Source of the DNA: Moritella sp. JT01
GTDB lineage: Bacteria; Pseudomonadota; Gammaproteobacteria; Enterobacterales; Moritellaceae
Assembly: GCF_001574435.1 (NCBI RefSeq)
Contig: NZ_LOCN01000018.1
Location: 1 to 64,000 of the forward strand
Direction: 5' to 3'
Length of the DNA: 64,000 bases
Shown here in pieces: positions 26,424 to 35,435 of this stretch (the stretch's first letter is position 1; each line of letters begins with the position of its first letter). The translations under genes and the position numbers were made by a program. The notes beneath the pieces were generated by a model, which saw nothing but the letters and a program-made list of their open reading frames with translations, did not search any database and was not told the DNA's origin.

Positions 26424-27374
26424 CTATATACCGACATTCGTAGGCTGTATTTCTCGTGTTGGTATAACTGAAAGCATCAGCATATTTCGGTTTGCCATGA
26501 CTTCAGAACGACTCATAATAAACGAATAATTCTGAATGATTTTAGATTGGTGTTCGATTGGTTTGACTTTAAACATGGGGATTTTCATCTGCATCAATTT
26601 TTGTTTCAATTTGCTATCACAAATACTAAAACTTAAATATTCAATCGCTTTATCTGTCGCTAGCTGATTAAGGTAGACAGACATCATATGATTATCAATT
26701 TGTGGGGAGACACCAAAAGAAGAGAGTACGACCAATACATTCGCTCGGTCTTTTTTCGAAATATTCAGTAATTCCAGAATACCTATGCTGCTATTCATAA
26801 ATTCAAATAATGCTTTCGTGGTTACCTTGCAAAATAAGCAATGTCCCACTAATTGGTTCAAACTACAAAAAGCAGATACTAAAGTGAGTGGTTTTAGCGA
26901 CTCTGTAGTCGTAATTTTTTGACGTGTTGGAAATAAGCGGGGATTACCCTCATACATCAAACAAAGCTCTAACATCGACTCAAAGTCTGCATGCTCAGGT
27001 AGCATTGATTGAGTATAGTATTGCTCATTCTTATAATAAGGGTGAGTAACTTTATCATTCTTGACGCAAGACGAAAGTTGAATAAAAGATGAACTTTCTT
27101 TTACAAAATCTGCATTTGAACTGTAGATATTAAACAAATCATCATCAAATATCTCTGCTATTTCTGACTGTTTCGTTAAAGAAGGTGTGTTGATACCACG
27201 TTCCCAACGACTGATTGAGATAGTATCTAAGCTATCAAAGGAATGGCTTCTCTCATTTAATAAAGCACGTAAGCCCTCTTGGGAAAGGTCATGTTCTGTG
27301 CGTACTTTCCTTAAAAAACTTGAGAATACCCTCATTATTACAGCTTTTTGATAAGAGTATATTTTATATACCAT
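26424..27374 (-). CDS. XRE-family HTH regulator
   Basis: The N-terminal helix-turn-helix spans about residues 15-75 (FLRKVRTEHDLSQEGLRALLN...ISISRWERGINTPSL). The remaining 240 residues have no domain I recognise, although several Cys (SSCVKN, ALCLMYEG) could bind a ligand. The start at 27374 follows GGAAG five bases upstream; an ATG at 27323 gives a shorter form closer to the HTH. It is the first gene of the four-gene phosphorelay operon and the leading candidate for autoregulating it, and faces gbpA across a 344-bp gap. Confidence 0.75.
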   Translation of the reverse strand: MVYKIYSYQKAVIMRVFSSFLRKVRTEHDLSQEGLRALLNERSHSFDSLDTISISRWERGINTPSLTKQSEIAEIFDDDLFNIYSSNADFVKESSSFIQLSSCVKNDKVTHPYYKNEQYYTQSMLPEHADFESMLELCLMYEGNPRLFPTRQKITTTESLKPLTLVSAFCSLNQLVGHCLFCKVTTKALFEFMNSSIGILELLNISKKDRANVLVVLSSFGVSPQIDNHMMSVYLNQLATDKAIEYLSFSICDSKLKQKLMQMKIPMFKVKPIEHQSKIIQNYSFIMSRSEVMANRNMLMLSVIPTREIQPTNVGI

Positions 27375-27718
27375 CTTCACTTCCAATTATATCGAATGCC
27401 GTTATAACAAACCTAATTACTTTCATTATTCAACGTCACCAAGTTAAAAATAAAAATGCCACCAAACAATAGATTTATAAATATATGCTCATGCAGGCAC
27501 TAATTCCACAGTAATAATTTTAATTTTATTTTAATAAATGCCTACATGCGAAGCATGCATAAATATTGACATCTCAACTAGGCATATGTTTATACATATG
27601 TATAAAATATTACTCTGGTGGTAGATATAACGGCTCGTTATGCTACATCACGCAACAATCGGGCATCAAATATGCTCTATACCTGCACATTTTTAATTGA
27701 TGAACATGGAGTTTCAAT
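27375..27718. promoter_or_regulatory. Divergent promoter region between XRE operon and gbpA
   Basis: The 344-bp AT-rich region contains two CATATG units (27583-27588 and 27595-27600) separated by six bases, the second embedded in the 14-bp palindrome TATACATATGTATA (27591-27604). They lie about 115-135 bp before gbpA and 210-230 bp from the XRE gene. They could be operators for the XRE protein or another regulator. Position and symmetry are the only evidence. Confidence 0.35.
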
Positions 27719-29140
27719 ATGAGAAAAATAATATTAACGTCACTCAGTGCCTTAGCTATATCCGCAGCTTTAGCACCAACATTCGCTATTGCACACGGGT
27801 ATGTAGCAGGTGCATTTCCTTCTCGCGTTAATTTATGTCATGCAGACAATGGAGCTAAAAATGATTGTGCAAATGCTTCATACGATAGACAAAGCTTAGA
27901 AGCGCCAAAAGGCTTTCCAGCTACAGGTCCTGTAGACGGTAAGATCGCATCTGCACAAAAAGGCGGGTCATTTGATGTGCTTGATCTGCAATCATCAAAC
28001 AAATGGTATAAAACTAAAATCCAAGCGGGTTTTAATGATTTTCACTGGTTTAGCACAGCTAACCATAAAACCACCGATTATGTTTATTACATCACCAAGC
28101 CTGATTGGGACCAAAACGCACCACTAACCCGCGCATCTTTTGATTTAGCCAATCCTTTCTGTGTCATTGATATGGGCGGCCAACAACCACTGAAAAATTT
28201 AGGCAAGGCACACAGCTGTAACGTACCAGCGCGCAGTGGTTATCAGGTTATTCTTTCCGTTTGGACGATCGACGATACCGCGAATGCGTTCTATAATGTT
28301 ATCGATGTAGAATTTGAAGACGGTGTAACCCCACCACCACCCGATGTTTGGGAGCAAAGCACCACGATTGCACCACAAGAAGACTTAGCCGTCGGTGATA
28401 AAGTAAAAGCCCGCTTCTTTGATTCATCGGTAGGTTCATTCACCACTGAAACCATCATTGAAATTAACTCAGCTGCCAATGGTAAAAAAAATACGTGGTC
28501 TTACAACCTAGCCACTGCAATTAATGCGAATCAAACCGATGCGCAAGCGGGTGCAAAAAGTGACAACGATATGTTTACCCCTCTTTATGGTAATAACCCT
28601 ATCTACTTAAAAGCGGACTCTAAGCTTAGCTCTGTCGAAGTTGATATCATTAAAGGTGACGTTCCTGTTGATGACAGCATTACCGTTTTAGGTCTAGAAG
28701 ATGAATATATAATTGACAACAATACTGTTAATGTCTCGTTTAGCATTGAAGCTGTCGGTAACTTAAATGTCACCAATACTATCTTTGATGCAAATAATAA
28801 AGCCATCGCATCAAAATCTAAAAATGTTAATGACACTGTTGAGCACTTTACAATATCACTCAACAATGCAACCGCAGGCACGTTTAAACTGGTCTCAATT
28901 GCCAACTCGAACGATAACAGCAACCTATCATTACAAGAATCAAATAGCTTCAAAATCCTTGATGCTGACATCCCTGGTGACTGCCAAGATATTCAAGCAA
29001 TTGATATCAGCAAGCAATACAAACCAGGTAATGAAGTTTCTTACCAAGGTAATGTTTACCGTGCAGAACGTTGGACAGATGTCGGCAGAACACCTGATAC
29101 ACAGTATTCAGGTTGGGTATTAGTCGGGCCGTGTGCATAG
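27719..29140 (+). CDS. gbpA: GbpA-like secreted chitin-binding LPMO (AA10)
   Basis: This 473-residue secreted copper enzyme starts with a signal peptide ending AIA25, giving mature N-terminal H26, the first His-brace ligand; H116 (in NHKTTDY) is the second. Domain order is AA10 (26-200), GbpA domain 2 (about 210-320), a third beta-domain (320-415) and a C-terminal CBM5/12- or CBM73-like module with YKPGNEVSYQGNVYRAERW...GW. It should cleave crystalline chitin oxidatively and promote attachment to chitin and mucin. Vibrio GbpA is about 485 residues. It is followed by a terminator and is divergent from the c-di-GMP phosphorelay operon. Confidence 0.92.
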   Translation: MRKIILTSLSALAISAALAPTFAIAHGYVAGAFPSRVNLCHADNGAKNDCANASYDRQSLEAPKGFPATGPVDGKIASAQKGGSFDVLDLQSSNKWYKTKIQAGFNDFHWFSTANHKTTDYVYYITKPDWDQNAPLTRASFDLANPFCVIDMGGQQPLKNLGKAHSCNVPARSGYQVILSVWTIDDTANAFYNVIDVEFEDGVTPPPPDVWEQSTTIAPQEDLAVGDKVKARFFDSSVGSFTTETIIEINSAANGKKNTWSYNLATAINANQTDAQAGAKSDNDMFTPLYGNNPIYLKADSKLSSVEVDIIKGDVPVDDSITVLGLEDEYIIDNNTVNVSFSIEAVGNLNVTNTIFDANNKAIASKSKNVNDTVEHFTISLNNATAGTFKLVSIANSNDNSNLSLQESNSFKILDADIPGDCQDIQAIDISKQYKPGNEVSYQGNVYRAERWTDVGRTPDTQYSGWVLVGPCA

Positions 29141-29217
29141 CACTAGGTTAACCCTTGTGAATAAGTCCTTATACACAAGTCATTAAAACATTATCCTTTT
29201 AAAAAGAGGTCAACTTG

Positions 29218-29250
29218 AAAAACAGCGTAAATCATATTTTCGCTGTTTTT
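29218..29250 (+). terminator. Rho-independent terminator after gbpA
   Basis: A 10-bp stem (29218-29227/29241-29250, core AACAGCG/CGCTGTT) is followed by a run of T to 29253. It lies 78 bp past the gbpA stop. Confidence 0.85.
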
Positions 29251-29275
29251 TTTCGTGTCAAAAGAAGGAAAGCAG

Positions 29276-29794
29276 ATGAGTAAACTCACCCAAAAATTTG
29301 ATATAACCGCGAAATATCTTCATTGGATTTCAGCTTTCGTTATCTTGTGGGCAAGTATATCAGGGTTATACATTGCCTTTTTCGAGCTAGAAATGCATAT
29401 TAAATCCGAAATATTAAGTTTCAACGTATCGATAACAACGGTATTTATTCCACTATTTTGTTGGCGTATTTACCACCGAATAAAACAAGGTACACCCCAA
29501 GCACATCCCGCGATGTCTACATTAGAAGTCAAACTCGCCCACGTCGGACATACCTTACTCTATGTACTGGTTTCATTGGTTCTAGTCAGTGGCGTATTGA
29601 TGATGGATCATGATGTGACTGTGTTTCAATTATTTACCATCCCACAACTGCTTCAACAGCAAAGTAGTATTCAGTTTTTTGAAACGGTACATTTGTATAC
29701 CTGCCGATTATTAGCTGCATTAGTCGTGTGTCACTTAGCCGCGTTAATAAAGCATGAAATGATGGGCAGACGTATTTTGAAAAGAATGATTTAA
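29276..29794 (+). CDS. Cytochrome b561 family protein
   Basis: This 172-residue membrane protein has four hydrophobic helices and the histidine pattern of bacterial cytochrome b561 (YLHWISAFVILWA, HVGHTLLYVL, HLYTCRLLAALVVCHLAALIKHE). It probably carries electrons between quinol and a periplasmic partner, or acts as a superoxide oxidase like CybB. ATG 29276 follows AAGGAA; an upstream GTG at 29255 is in frame but lies in the gbpA terminator tail. Confidence 0.85.
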   Translation: MSKLTQKFDITAKYLHWISAFVILWASISGLYIAFFELEMHIKSEILSFNVSITTVFIPLFCWRIYHRIKQGTPQAHPAMSTLEVKLAHVGHTLLYVLVSLVLVSGVLMMDHDVTVFQLFTIPQLLQQQSSIQFFETVHLYTCRLLAALVVCHLAALIKHEMMGRRILKRMI

Positions 29795-29915
29795 GTCATG
29801 GAGGATGGTCCTACGCGAAATAGCGTTTTACCCGTAGTCGTAGACAAACTCAAGTCGATGAACTACGTGGTGAATGTAGTTGATGACGGAAGCAAATAAA
29901 CTGTACTATTTAATA

Positions 29916-29947
29916 TCGTTCCGTATTCATATTAAGTTACGGAACGA
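29916..29947. terminator. Convergent hairpin (bidirectional terminator)
   Basis: A 10-bp perfect stem (29916-29925/29938-29947, TCGTTCCGTA/TACGGAACGA) with a 12-nt loop lies between cytochrome b561 and the end of arsR. A bulged ATA/TAT extends it by three pairs. Confidence 0.65.
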
Positions 29948-29964
29948 ATATCAGTAATAAATAA

Positions 29965-30282
29965 TTACTGTTCAGATTCTGCAGCATTGCTCTTCACTTC
30001 ATCAATACAGCACTCATCTTGTAAAAAACCAATCACAGATTGTAATTTTTCATACTCTGCCACGCAGTACAAAGTACGTCCTTCACGGCGCTGAGAGATT
30101 AATCCAGCAGATGCTAGACTAGAAATATGATGCGATAATGTCGAACCTGGAATTGATAACCGTTCTTGTAAACCACCAACCGCAACCCCCTGATAACCCG
30201 CACGGATAACACATTTAAAAATAGTTAATCGTGTGGGATGCCCAAGTTCTTTCAGTGCTTTCGCAATAATATCAATATCCAT
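29965..30282 (-). CDS. ArsR-family metalloregulatory repressor
   Basis: This 105-residue winged-helix protein has LGHPTRLTIFKCVI at the start, an HTH near 35-60 (IPGSTLSHHISSLASAGLI), a wing (RREGRTLYCV) and a Cys pair in the C-terminal tail (DECCIDEV), suggesting thiol-based metal(loid) sensing. ATG 30282 follows GGTGGAG; the open frame continues 29 codons upstream but would swallow its promoter. A dyad TATATTTC-N10-GAAACATA lies 32-57 bp upstream and matches one in front of the permease gene at 58732, which is the likely target along with its own gene. Confidence 0.87.
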   Translation of the reverse strand: MDIDIIAKALKELGHPTRLTIFKCVIRAGYQGVAVGGLQERLSIPGSTLSHHISSLASAGLISQRREGRTLYCVAEYEKLQSVIGFLQDECCIDEVKSNAAESEQ

Positions 30283-30313
30283 GTTTATATCTCCACCTAA
30301 CCCTCTAATAACA

Positions 30314-30339
30314 TATATTTCGATATTAGCAGAAACATA
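30314..30339. promoter_or_regulatory. Candidate ArsR operator at arsR promoter
   Basis: Dyad TATATTTC (30314-30321), 10-bp spacer, GAAACATA (30332-30339), ahead of arsR. Fifteen of 16 arm positions match the dyad at 58745-58770 upstream of the ArsP-like permease. Confidence 0.6.
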
Positions 30340-30377
30340 TTCACAGCGCCAATAGATAACGTATAACAACAGACAAG

Positions 30378-31346
30378 TTAATCAGGGCGATTAGTGGTAC
30401 TTGTATTGTCGGTTACTTTAAGAGCCAGCTTTACACTGATCTCTTGCTTTAATTCATCAAGCCACTCATAGCGTTTACGATACATTGCACGTTTACTACG
30501 TTTAATATCTTCCGGTGATTTTCTCACTTCAAGCAGATCAAGTTGATACAGATTTTTATTGTATTTAGTCGCACCTAGCGACTCCCAGTGCTTGTTATAA
30601 TTTGTTTTAATTTTATCATTATTACTATTATAACGTTTTGAACTGTACATATGCGCTTCGTTAGTCACAAGTTGAAGCAACTTTACATCCCAAACATTAG
30701 CTATAATAGTCAGTATTTTAACCATAAGATCTTTAGGTCTCTGACCAAAATGCTGCTTAGTAAAATATTTGATTTTATCGTTAATTTCAGGGGTACTTTT
30801 CGGACCTTGAATACCACCAACCGTAATAGTTCGGCCAACAATAGGATCATCAAAAACGCTGAAAGTGATAGAATAAAAAAGATTACCATTCGGCTCCCAC
30901 AGCTTCATGCACAAATCACCTTCTTTATGATTTGGTGCATAATAGCTAAGCGTCACACGATATTCATCTTCTCCAACCGTAAATTTGGTTACTTCAATAC
31001 CCTGACTTTGTTCATAGATAGCGAATCCAGTGTGTGCCGGTAAGCATTGGCTAATAAATCGATAATGTCCAATAACTAATTTAGTTCGGCGCGCAATACC
31101 ATTACCAAGGTGAAGATAAGGGCGAAATATTTTACCCAAAAAACGTACATCTTGCTTTAATAATAACTCGAGATAACGGCTATCAATACCCTGTTGAAAC
31201 TGACGGAAATACGGATAATAAATCCTTGCCCGCAATACAAACTTAGAACGATAGCTTTTCGGTTTCTTTTTCACATTAGAAAACTGATTTTCGCTCAAGT
31301 CTGGGTAGGCTAGCCAACTTAACTCTCGGATACTTTTGCTGTGCAT
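30378..31346 (-). CDS. DUF535 (VirK/YbjX family) protein
   Basis: This 322-residue protein matches VirK/YbjX: long N-terminal helical part, YYPYFRQFQQGID, GDLCMKLWEPNGNLFYSITFSVFDD, GGIQGPKSTPEINDKIKYFTKQHFGQRPKDL, then KRAMYRKRYEWLDELKQEI near the end. VirK homologues affect virulence and peptide resistance in enterics; the biochemical function is unknown. ATG 31346 with AAGG upstream is preferred over a GTG at 31370. A paralogue lies at 44579-45517 in this window. Confidence 0.85.
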   Translation of the reverse strand: MHSKSIRELSWLAYPDLSENQFSNVKKKPKSYRSKFVLRARIYYPYFRQFQQGIDSRYLELLLKQDVRFLGKIFRPYLHLGNGIARRTKLVIGHYRFISQCLPAHTGFAIYEQSQGIEVTKFTVGEDEYRVTLSYYAPNHKEGDLCMKLWEPNGNLFYSITFSVFDDPIVGRTITVGGIQGPKSTPEINDKIKYFTKQHFGQRPKDLMVKILTIIANVWDVKLLQLVTNEAHMYSSKRYNSNNDKIKTNYNKHWESLGATKYNKNLYQLDLLEVRKSPEDIKRSKRAMYRKRYEWLDELKQEISVKLALKVTDNTSTTNRPD

Positions 31347-31425
31347 TCTTGATACCTTAATTATGGACACTACTCATAAATAATTGTCATATATACACCC
31401 AAAATACCTAATCGGAAATAAAAAT

Positions 31426-31455
31426 ACTGTAAGCGTATGTCAATACACTTACAGT
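31426..31455. terminator. Strong hairpin between DUF2237 and DUF535 genes
   Basis: ACTGTAAG (31426-31433) pairs with CTTACAGT (31448-31455) and GTAT/ATAC extends it across one C-A mismatch. Reading the minus strand, it is followed by ATTTTTATTT, so it likely terminates the DUF2237 gene before DUF535. Confidence 0.75.
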
Positions 31456-31502
31456 CTCAAAGGTATTTACAGTGAAAATACTAAGGTAATATCCTGAATT
31501 GA

Positions 31503-31880
31503 TTAACTCAAATCCATTGCATAGCGTTTAAGTAACGCCATAGGCACGATCTCTAATGCGTGAATATGGGTTCTTTTCAAATAAACTCTGGGCGCCATAT
31601 TATCTTCTAACGCCTGTAACCAACGCGCTGCACACAAACACCAACGGTCACCCGCCCGTAAGCCTTTAAAATCCGAGTCAGGTACAGGGGTTGATAAATC
31701 ATTGCCTTTAAAACGAGAATATTCTAAAAATTCGGCCGAGGCTTCAATGCATACCGTATGCGAGCCGACATCTTGACTGCAAGTATTGCAGGCTCCATCA
31801 CGATAAAAACCGGCGACAGGATCTTCACCACACAATTCCAATTGCTCACCAAATACATTGACTGAATCATACATTTCCAT
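31503..31880 (-). CDS. DUF2237 family protein
   Basis: This 125-residue protein matches DUF2237 almost throughout: CGEDPVAGFYRDGACNT, DVGSHTVCIE, EFLEYSRFKGNDLSTP and GDRWCLCAARW, with conserved cysteines at several of these. The fold and function are unknown; the Cys-rich signature hints at metal or cofactor binding. It stands alone upstream of a terminator. Confidence 0.9.
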   Translation of the reverse strand: MEMYDSVNVFGEQLELCGEDPVAGFYRDGACNTCSQDVGSHTVCIEASAEFLEYSRFKGNDLSTPVPDSDFKGLRAGDRWCLCAARWLQALEDNMAPRVYLKRTHIHALEIVPMALLKRYAMDLS

Positions 31881-32059
31881 TACGAACGCCTTTTATGATT
31901 AGAATTAAAGTTAAGCCCAAGCTAATAACACTAGCACTTATTATTTTAGCCGTCTATTAGGCTAATCTGATGATCTAATAACGATTCCATAAGCAATCGC
32001 GTATAATGGACTTTTAATGCGTTATCACGCATAGATACTACTCACGGCATAGGAAGATC

Positions 32060-32698
32060 ATGGAACTCATTTATAACGGCCCTGTTGATGGCCCACTATT
32101 TGTATTCGCTCACGGTGCTGGCGCGCCTGCCACTGCTGACTTTATGGAAGCAATCGCCAAAGGATTAGCCTTACACGGTATTCGTGTTGCTCGTTTCAAC
32201 TTTCCTTATATGCAACAACGTGTTGATAACGGTACTCGCCGACCACCAGAGCGTGCACCTAAATTAATCGCCCAGTACCAACAGCTTATTGCCAGCATTG
32301 ACCAACCTATGGTTATTGGGGGGAAATCAATGGGTGGGCGCATGGCAAGTTTAGTCGCATCCGATCCGACGACAGATACGTTGACCGTAAATTCTAAAAT
32401 AAAAGGCATCGCCTGTTTAGGTTTTCCTTTCCATCCAGCGAATAAACCTGAATCACTACGTACCGAACATTTCCCGTTAATTAGACAAGCGGTTTTCATT
32501 GCTCAGGGTGAACGCGACAAGTTAGGTACTAAAGAAGAAGTCGATAGCTATGGATTACCAGATAACATTGAATGGCTATGGTTAGAAGACGGTGATCATG
32601 ATTTAAAACCCAGAGTAAAAAGTGGTTTTACTCATCAAGCACACATGAAGAAAACCATCGATAATATGGCGGCGTTTATTAAGCAGGTATTAGCATAA
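32060..32698 (+). CDS. Alpha/beta hydrolase (KANL3/Tex30-like)
   Basis: The protein has 212 residues and one alpha/beta-hydrolase domain. Nucleophile elbow GGKSMGGRMAS near residue 95, an FAHGAGAPATADFM oxyanion-type loop near residue 17 and the catalytic His in EDGDHDLKPR near residue 176 are visible. Homologues are annotated as dienelactone hydrolase-like or KANL3/Tex30 hydrolases with no known substrate. AGGAAGATC precedes the ATG. Confidence 0.85.
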   Translation: MELIYNGPVDGPLFVFAHGAGAPATADFMEAIAKGLALHGIRVARFNFPYMQQRVDNGTRRPPERAPKLIAQYQQLIASIDQPMVIGGKSMGGRMASLVASDPTTDTLTVNSKIKGIACLGFPFHPANKPESLRTEHFPLIRQAVFIAQGERDKLGTKEEVDSYGLPDNIEWLWLEDGDHDLKPRVKSGFTHQAHMKKTIDNMAAFIKQVLA

Positions 32699-32720
32699 GC
32701 GTCTTAATCACTTTAGCCAG

Positions 32721-33185
32721 CTAATCAGGGATCACAGCGCAAGTATCATATTTAACTCTGTTCATTGATATTTGCGTTTTAAAGTTTTTCACATTCGGGT
32801 CACTGTACAAGTGGCGTTGGCAAAAACCGTCATAATCCTGCATATTTTCAACCGTCACCAATAATACAAAATCAATTTCACCAGTAACTTGATAACACTC
32901 TCTGACTTCAGGAGCGGTGCGAATATGTTTGATAAAGCCATCATTCAAGTCTAACCTATCTCGTTCCATCTCCACATTCACAATCATGTGTAAACATGCA
33001 CCGAGTTTATCTTGGTCTAGTAATACAACTTGGCTGGCTATAATGCCTTCACTTTTTAACTTCTTGACGCGCTTAAAACAAGCCGGTGGCGATAGGCCAA
33101 TCATAGAGGCTAATTGTAAATTACTCACTGAAGCATCTTGCTGTAACTGGCGTAAAATTGTTTTATCAATGCTATCGAGAAACAT
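32721..33185 (-). CDS. Lrp/AsnC-family transcriptional regulator
   Basis: The protein has 154 residues, with an N-terminal HTH (SNLQLASMIGLSPPACFKRVKKLKSEGII) and a C-terminal RAM ligand-binding domain (ECYQVTGEIDFVLLV). Such regulators bind amino acids and control amino-acid transport or metabolism genes. It is divergent from the nucleoside-recognition membrane protein at 33319, its most likely target. Confidence 0.88.
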   Translation of the reverse strand: MFLDSIDKTILRQLQQDASVSNLQLASMIGLSPPACFKRVKKLKSEGIIASQVVLLDQDKLGACLHMIVNVEMERDRLDLNDGFIKHIRTAPEVRECYQVTGEIDFVLLVTVENMQDYDGFCQRHLYSDPNVKNFKTQISMNRVKYDTCAVIPD

Positions 33186-33318
33186 AATTAACTAAACCTC
33201 AGTAAATAAGAAATATATACCCATATTTGTACCCGATTATTGAAATGATTTCTAGCGACTTGAATATAATAGACTGCATAAAAACACTTATTCATTTCGC
33301 AACCATGGAAACGGTCAC

Positions 33319-34260
33319 ATGCTAACAACCTTAAAATCTTTATTCCTCGATGTCTGGCGCGTTTATCTCACATTGCTTAAAGTCATGGTTCCTGCGCTTA
33401 TTATCGTCAAGATACTAGATATGATTGGCGGTACTCAATGGTTAGGTAAACTACTCGCGCCGTTGATGAGTTTAGTTGGCTTGCCAAAAGAAATGGGGCT
33501 GGTATGGGCAACCGCCATGCTCACCAATATTTATACGGGCATGGCGGTGTTTTTTGATTTAGCAGGCGACAATCCACTCACCGTCGCCCAAGTGTCAGTC
33601 CTTGGCATCATGATGCTACTGGCGCATGCATTACCTATTGAAGGTGCGGTCGCTAAGTTATCGGGGATATCTTGGCGCGTGACCTTACCCCTGCGGATTG
33701 GCTGTGGTTTTATACTGGGTATGATCACCAATCAAGTCTATTTATTGGGAAACTGGCAGCAACAACCTGCCGTTATCGTTTGGCAACCTACGCCCGCATC
33801 CTCAAGCCTATTTGATTGGGGTATAGCCCAATTAACCATGCTGGCTTCTATCTTCTTTATCATTGCTGCCCTGATGATATTACTGCGCTTATTAAAATGG
33901 TGTGGTATTGAAAAACTGATTCAGACCTTGTTATCACCGTTTTTGAAAGCGCTAACCATAGGTAAAGGAACCACTAATGTCTGTGTGATTGGCTTAGTAT
34001 TAGGCTTGAGTTTTGGTGCCGGATTATTAATTGATGAGGCGCGTACAGGCAAGATCAGTAAGCGTGATATTTTTCTGGCCGTCTGCTTTTTAGGCTTAAC
34101 GCACAGCATTATTGAAGATACCATCTTGATCTTATTATTGGGTGCCGATCTGATGTCTATTTTATGGGGACGCTTGCTGTTTGGTTTTATTGTCATTGCG
34201 ATTTTAGCGCGTTTCATCGAGCAGGAATCACCGTCCTGCTCGATCACTAAAACCAGTTAA
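33319..34260 (+). CDS. Nucleoside-recognition (Gate) domain membrane protein
   Basis: The protein has 313 residues, about eight hydrophobic helices and two Gate-like regions (LMSLVGLPKEMGLVWATAML near residue 50; LIDEARTGKISKRDIF near residue 240). The family includes spore maturation SpmA/SpmB and nucleoside-transport Gate domains; bacterial single copies are uncharacterised transporters. It is divergent from the Lrp-type regulator gene and ends 19 bp from the ChaN gene. Confidence 0.75.
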   Translation: MLTTLKSLFLDVWRVYLTLLKVMVPALIIVKILDMIGGTQWLGKLLAPLMSLVGLPKEMGLVWATAMLTNIYTGMAVFFDLAGDNPLTVAQVSVLGIMMLLAHALPIEGAVAKLSGISWRVTLPLRIGCGFILGMITNQVYLLGNWQQQPAVIVWQPTPASSSLFDWGIAQLTMLASIFFIIAALMILLRLLKWCGIEKLIQTLLSPFLKALTIGKGTTNVCVIGLVLGLSFGAGLLIDEARTGKISKRDIFLAVCFLGLTHSIIEDTILILLLGADLMSILWGRLLFGFIVIAILARFIEQESPSCSITKTS

Positions 34261-34278
34261 AAAGACTTCTTAACGCAT

Positions 34279-35307
34279 TTATTCAATACACGTTAACTTA
34301 TCATTACGCTTAGATAAGCCTTTAAATGACGCCATCATATTCGCTTCTTTCACGAATTGTTTGGGTGGCGTAATAACCTGCAGGCGATAGTCACTTGTCG
34401 CTTTCTCTGCGATGGTGAGCTCAGCATTTACATCAACAGGGGTGACAATAACCACTTTTAATTCAGGTGCGCGTGCAAGGATACTCGCAGCCGTTCCCAG
34501 ACCATTTTCGGTATGAAATTTACCCGCGATGTGCATCACTTGTTTATTCGGATTACGCGCTAAATAGTTAACAATACTCTCCGCCATGGTTTCATCCCAC
34601 GTCACTTGTGAAGCAAATTTATTGTCGTTTTGACTTTCATCTCCATGATGCATCGACGCCATAAAGTGGGTTTTGTACGGCGAGTCTTGGATATTAATAT
34701 TCGCAGCTAACCAAGTGCGTTCATCCGCTGGTAATTTATCAACATAGCTGATGCCTTCTTTGGCGATACAGCGGATAATATTTTTAGGTGCATTAGCCGC
34801 GATAATATCAATTTTATTGGCTTTGGCTAACTCCACTAACGGGCGATAATCACTGGTATAATTTGGCCATGCATTACCCTGTTTTATTAACGTTCCCTCC
34901 CCTATTTCACCCGCCAAGTAAGCATTAACAATCGCTTGTTTATCACGGGTAAATTGCTCCATCGACAACGTTACATTGTCATTATCTGCAATCATGCTTT
35001 GTAATAATTCAGTTTGAAAACGATGAATACCAGTATGAGTATGCCATTCACCCACCAGCACAACATCGGCATCTTGGATGTCAGCAACAAAGCGTTTTAA
35101 GTTAATATCCTGACCAGAGGGAGACTGTAAGTTATATTCAAAGTAAGTAGTCACTTCCGATGAAATGTTATCTTTAACAACCTCTTTAAATGATGGAGAG
35201 GTTGCACAACCCGCAAGTACGGAAACAAGCATGACACTCATTACACTGCGTTTATAATTTTTGAATACATTTGCTGATGGAGAACATAGTTGAGAAAAAA
35301 TAAACAT
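34279..35307 (-). CDS. ChaN family (iron-regulated) lipoprotein
   Basis: This 342-residue lipoprotein has a lipobox (VSVLAGC) about 30 residues into the chain, and a ChaN domain with VVLVGEWHTHTGIHRFQTELLQ and a C-terminal IAGKFHTENGLGTA. In ChaN-type proteins these histidines bind heme at the outer membrane. The start at ATG 35307 has AGGGTG six bases upstream and a positively charged signal (KNYKR); the frame extends 33 residues further. It converges with the Gate gene. Confidence 0.83.
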   Translation of the reverse strand: MFIFSQLCSPSANVFKNYKRSVMSVMLVSVLAGCATSPSFKEVVKDNISSEVTTYFEYNLQSPSGQDINLKRFVADIQDADVVLVGEWHTHTGIHRFQTELLQSMIADNDNVTLSMEQFTRDKQAIVNAYLAGEIGEGTLIKQGNAWPNYTSDYRPLVELAKANKIDIIAANAPKNIIRCIAKEGISYVDKLPADERTWLAANINIQDSPYKTHFMASMHHGDESQNDNKFASQVTWDETMAESIVNYLARNPNKQVMHIAGKFHTENGLGTAASILARAPELKVVIVTPVDVNAELTIAEKATSDYRLQVITPPKQFVKEANMMASFKGLSKRNDKLTCIE

Positions 35308-35435
35308 ATAACACCCTAATAATAACGACCACCAATAGTAATACATCTCATTTGCAATAACAAACCGCGTATTATATCGCTCTTTAAATAAGCAACGTTC
35401 ATGCAAGCGCTCGCGACGTACTAAACCTTACCAGA

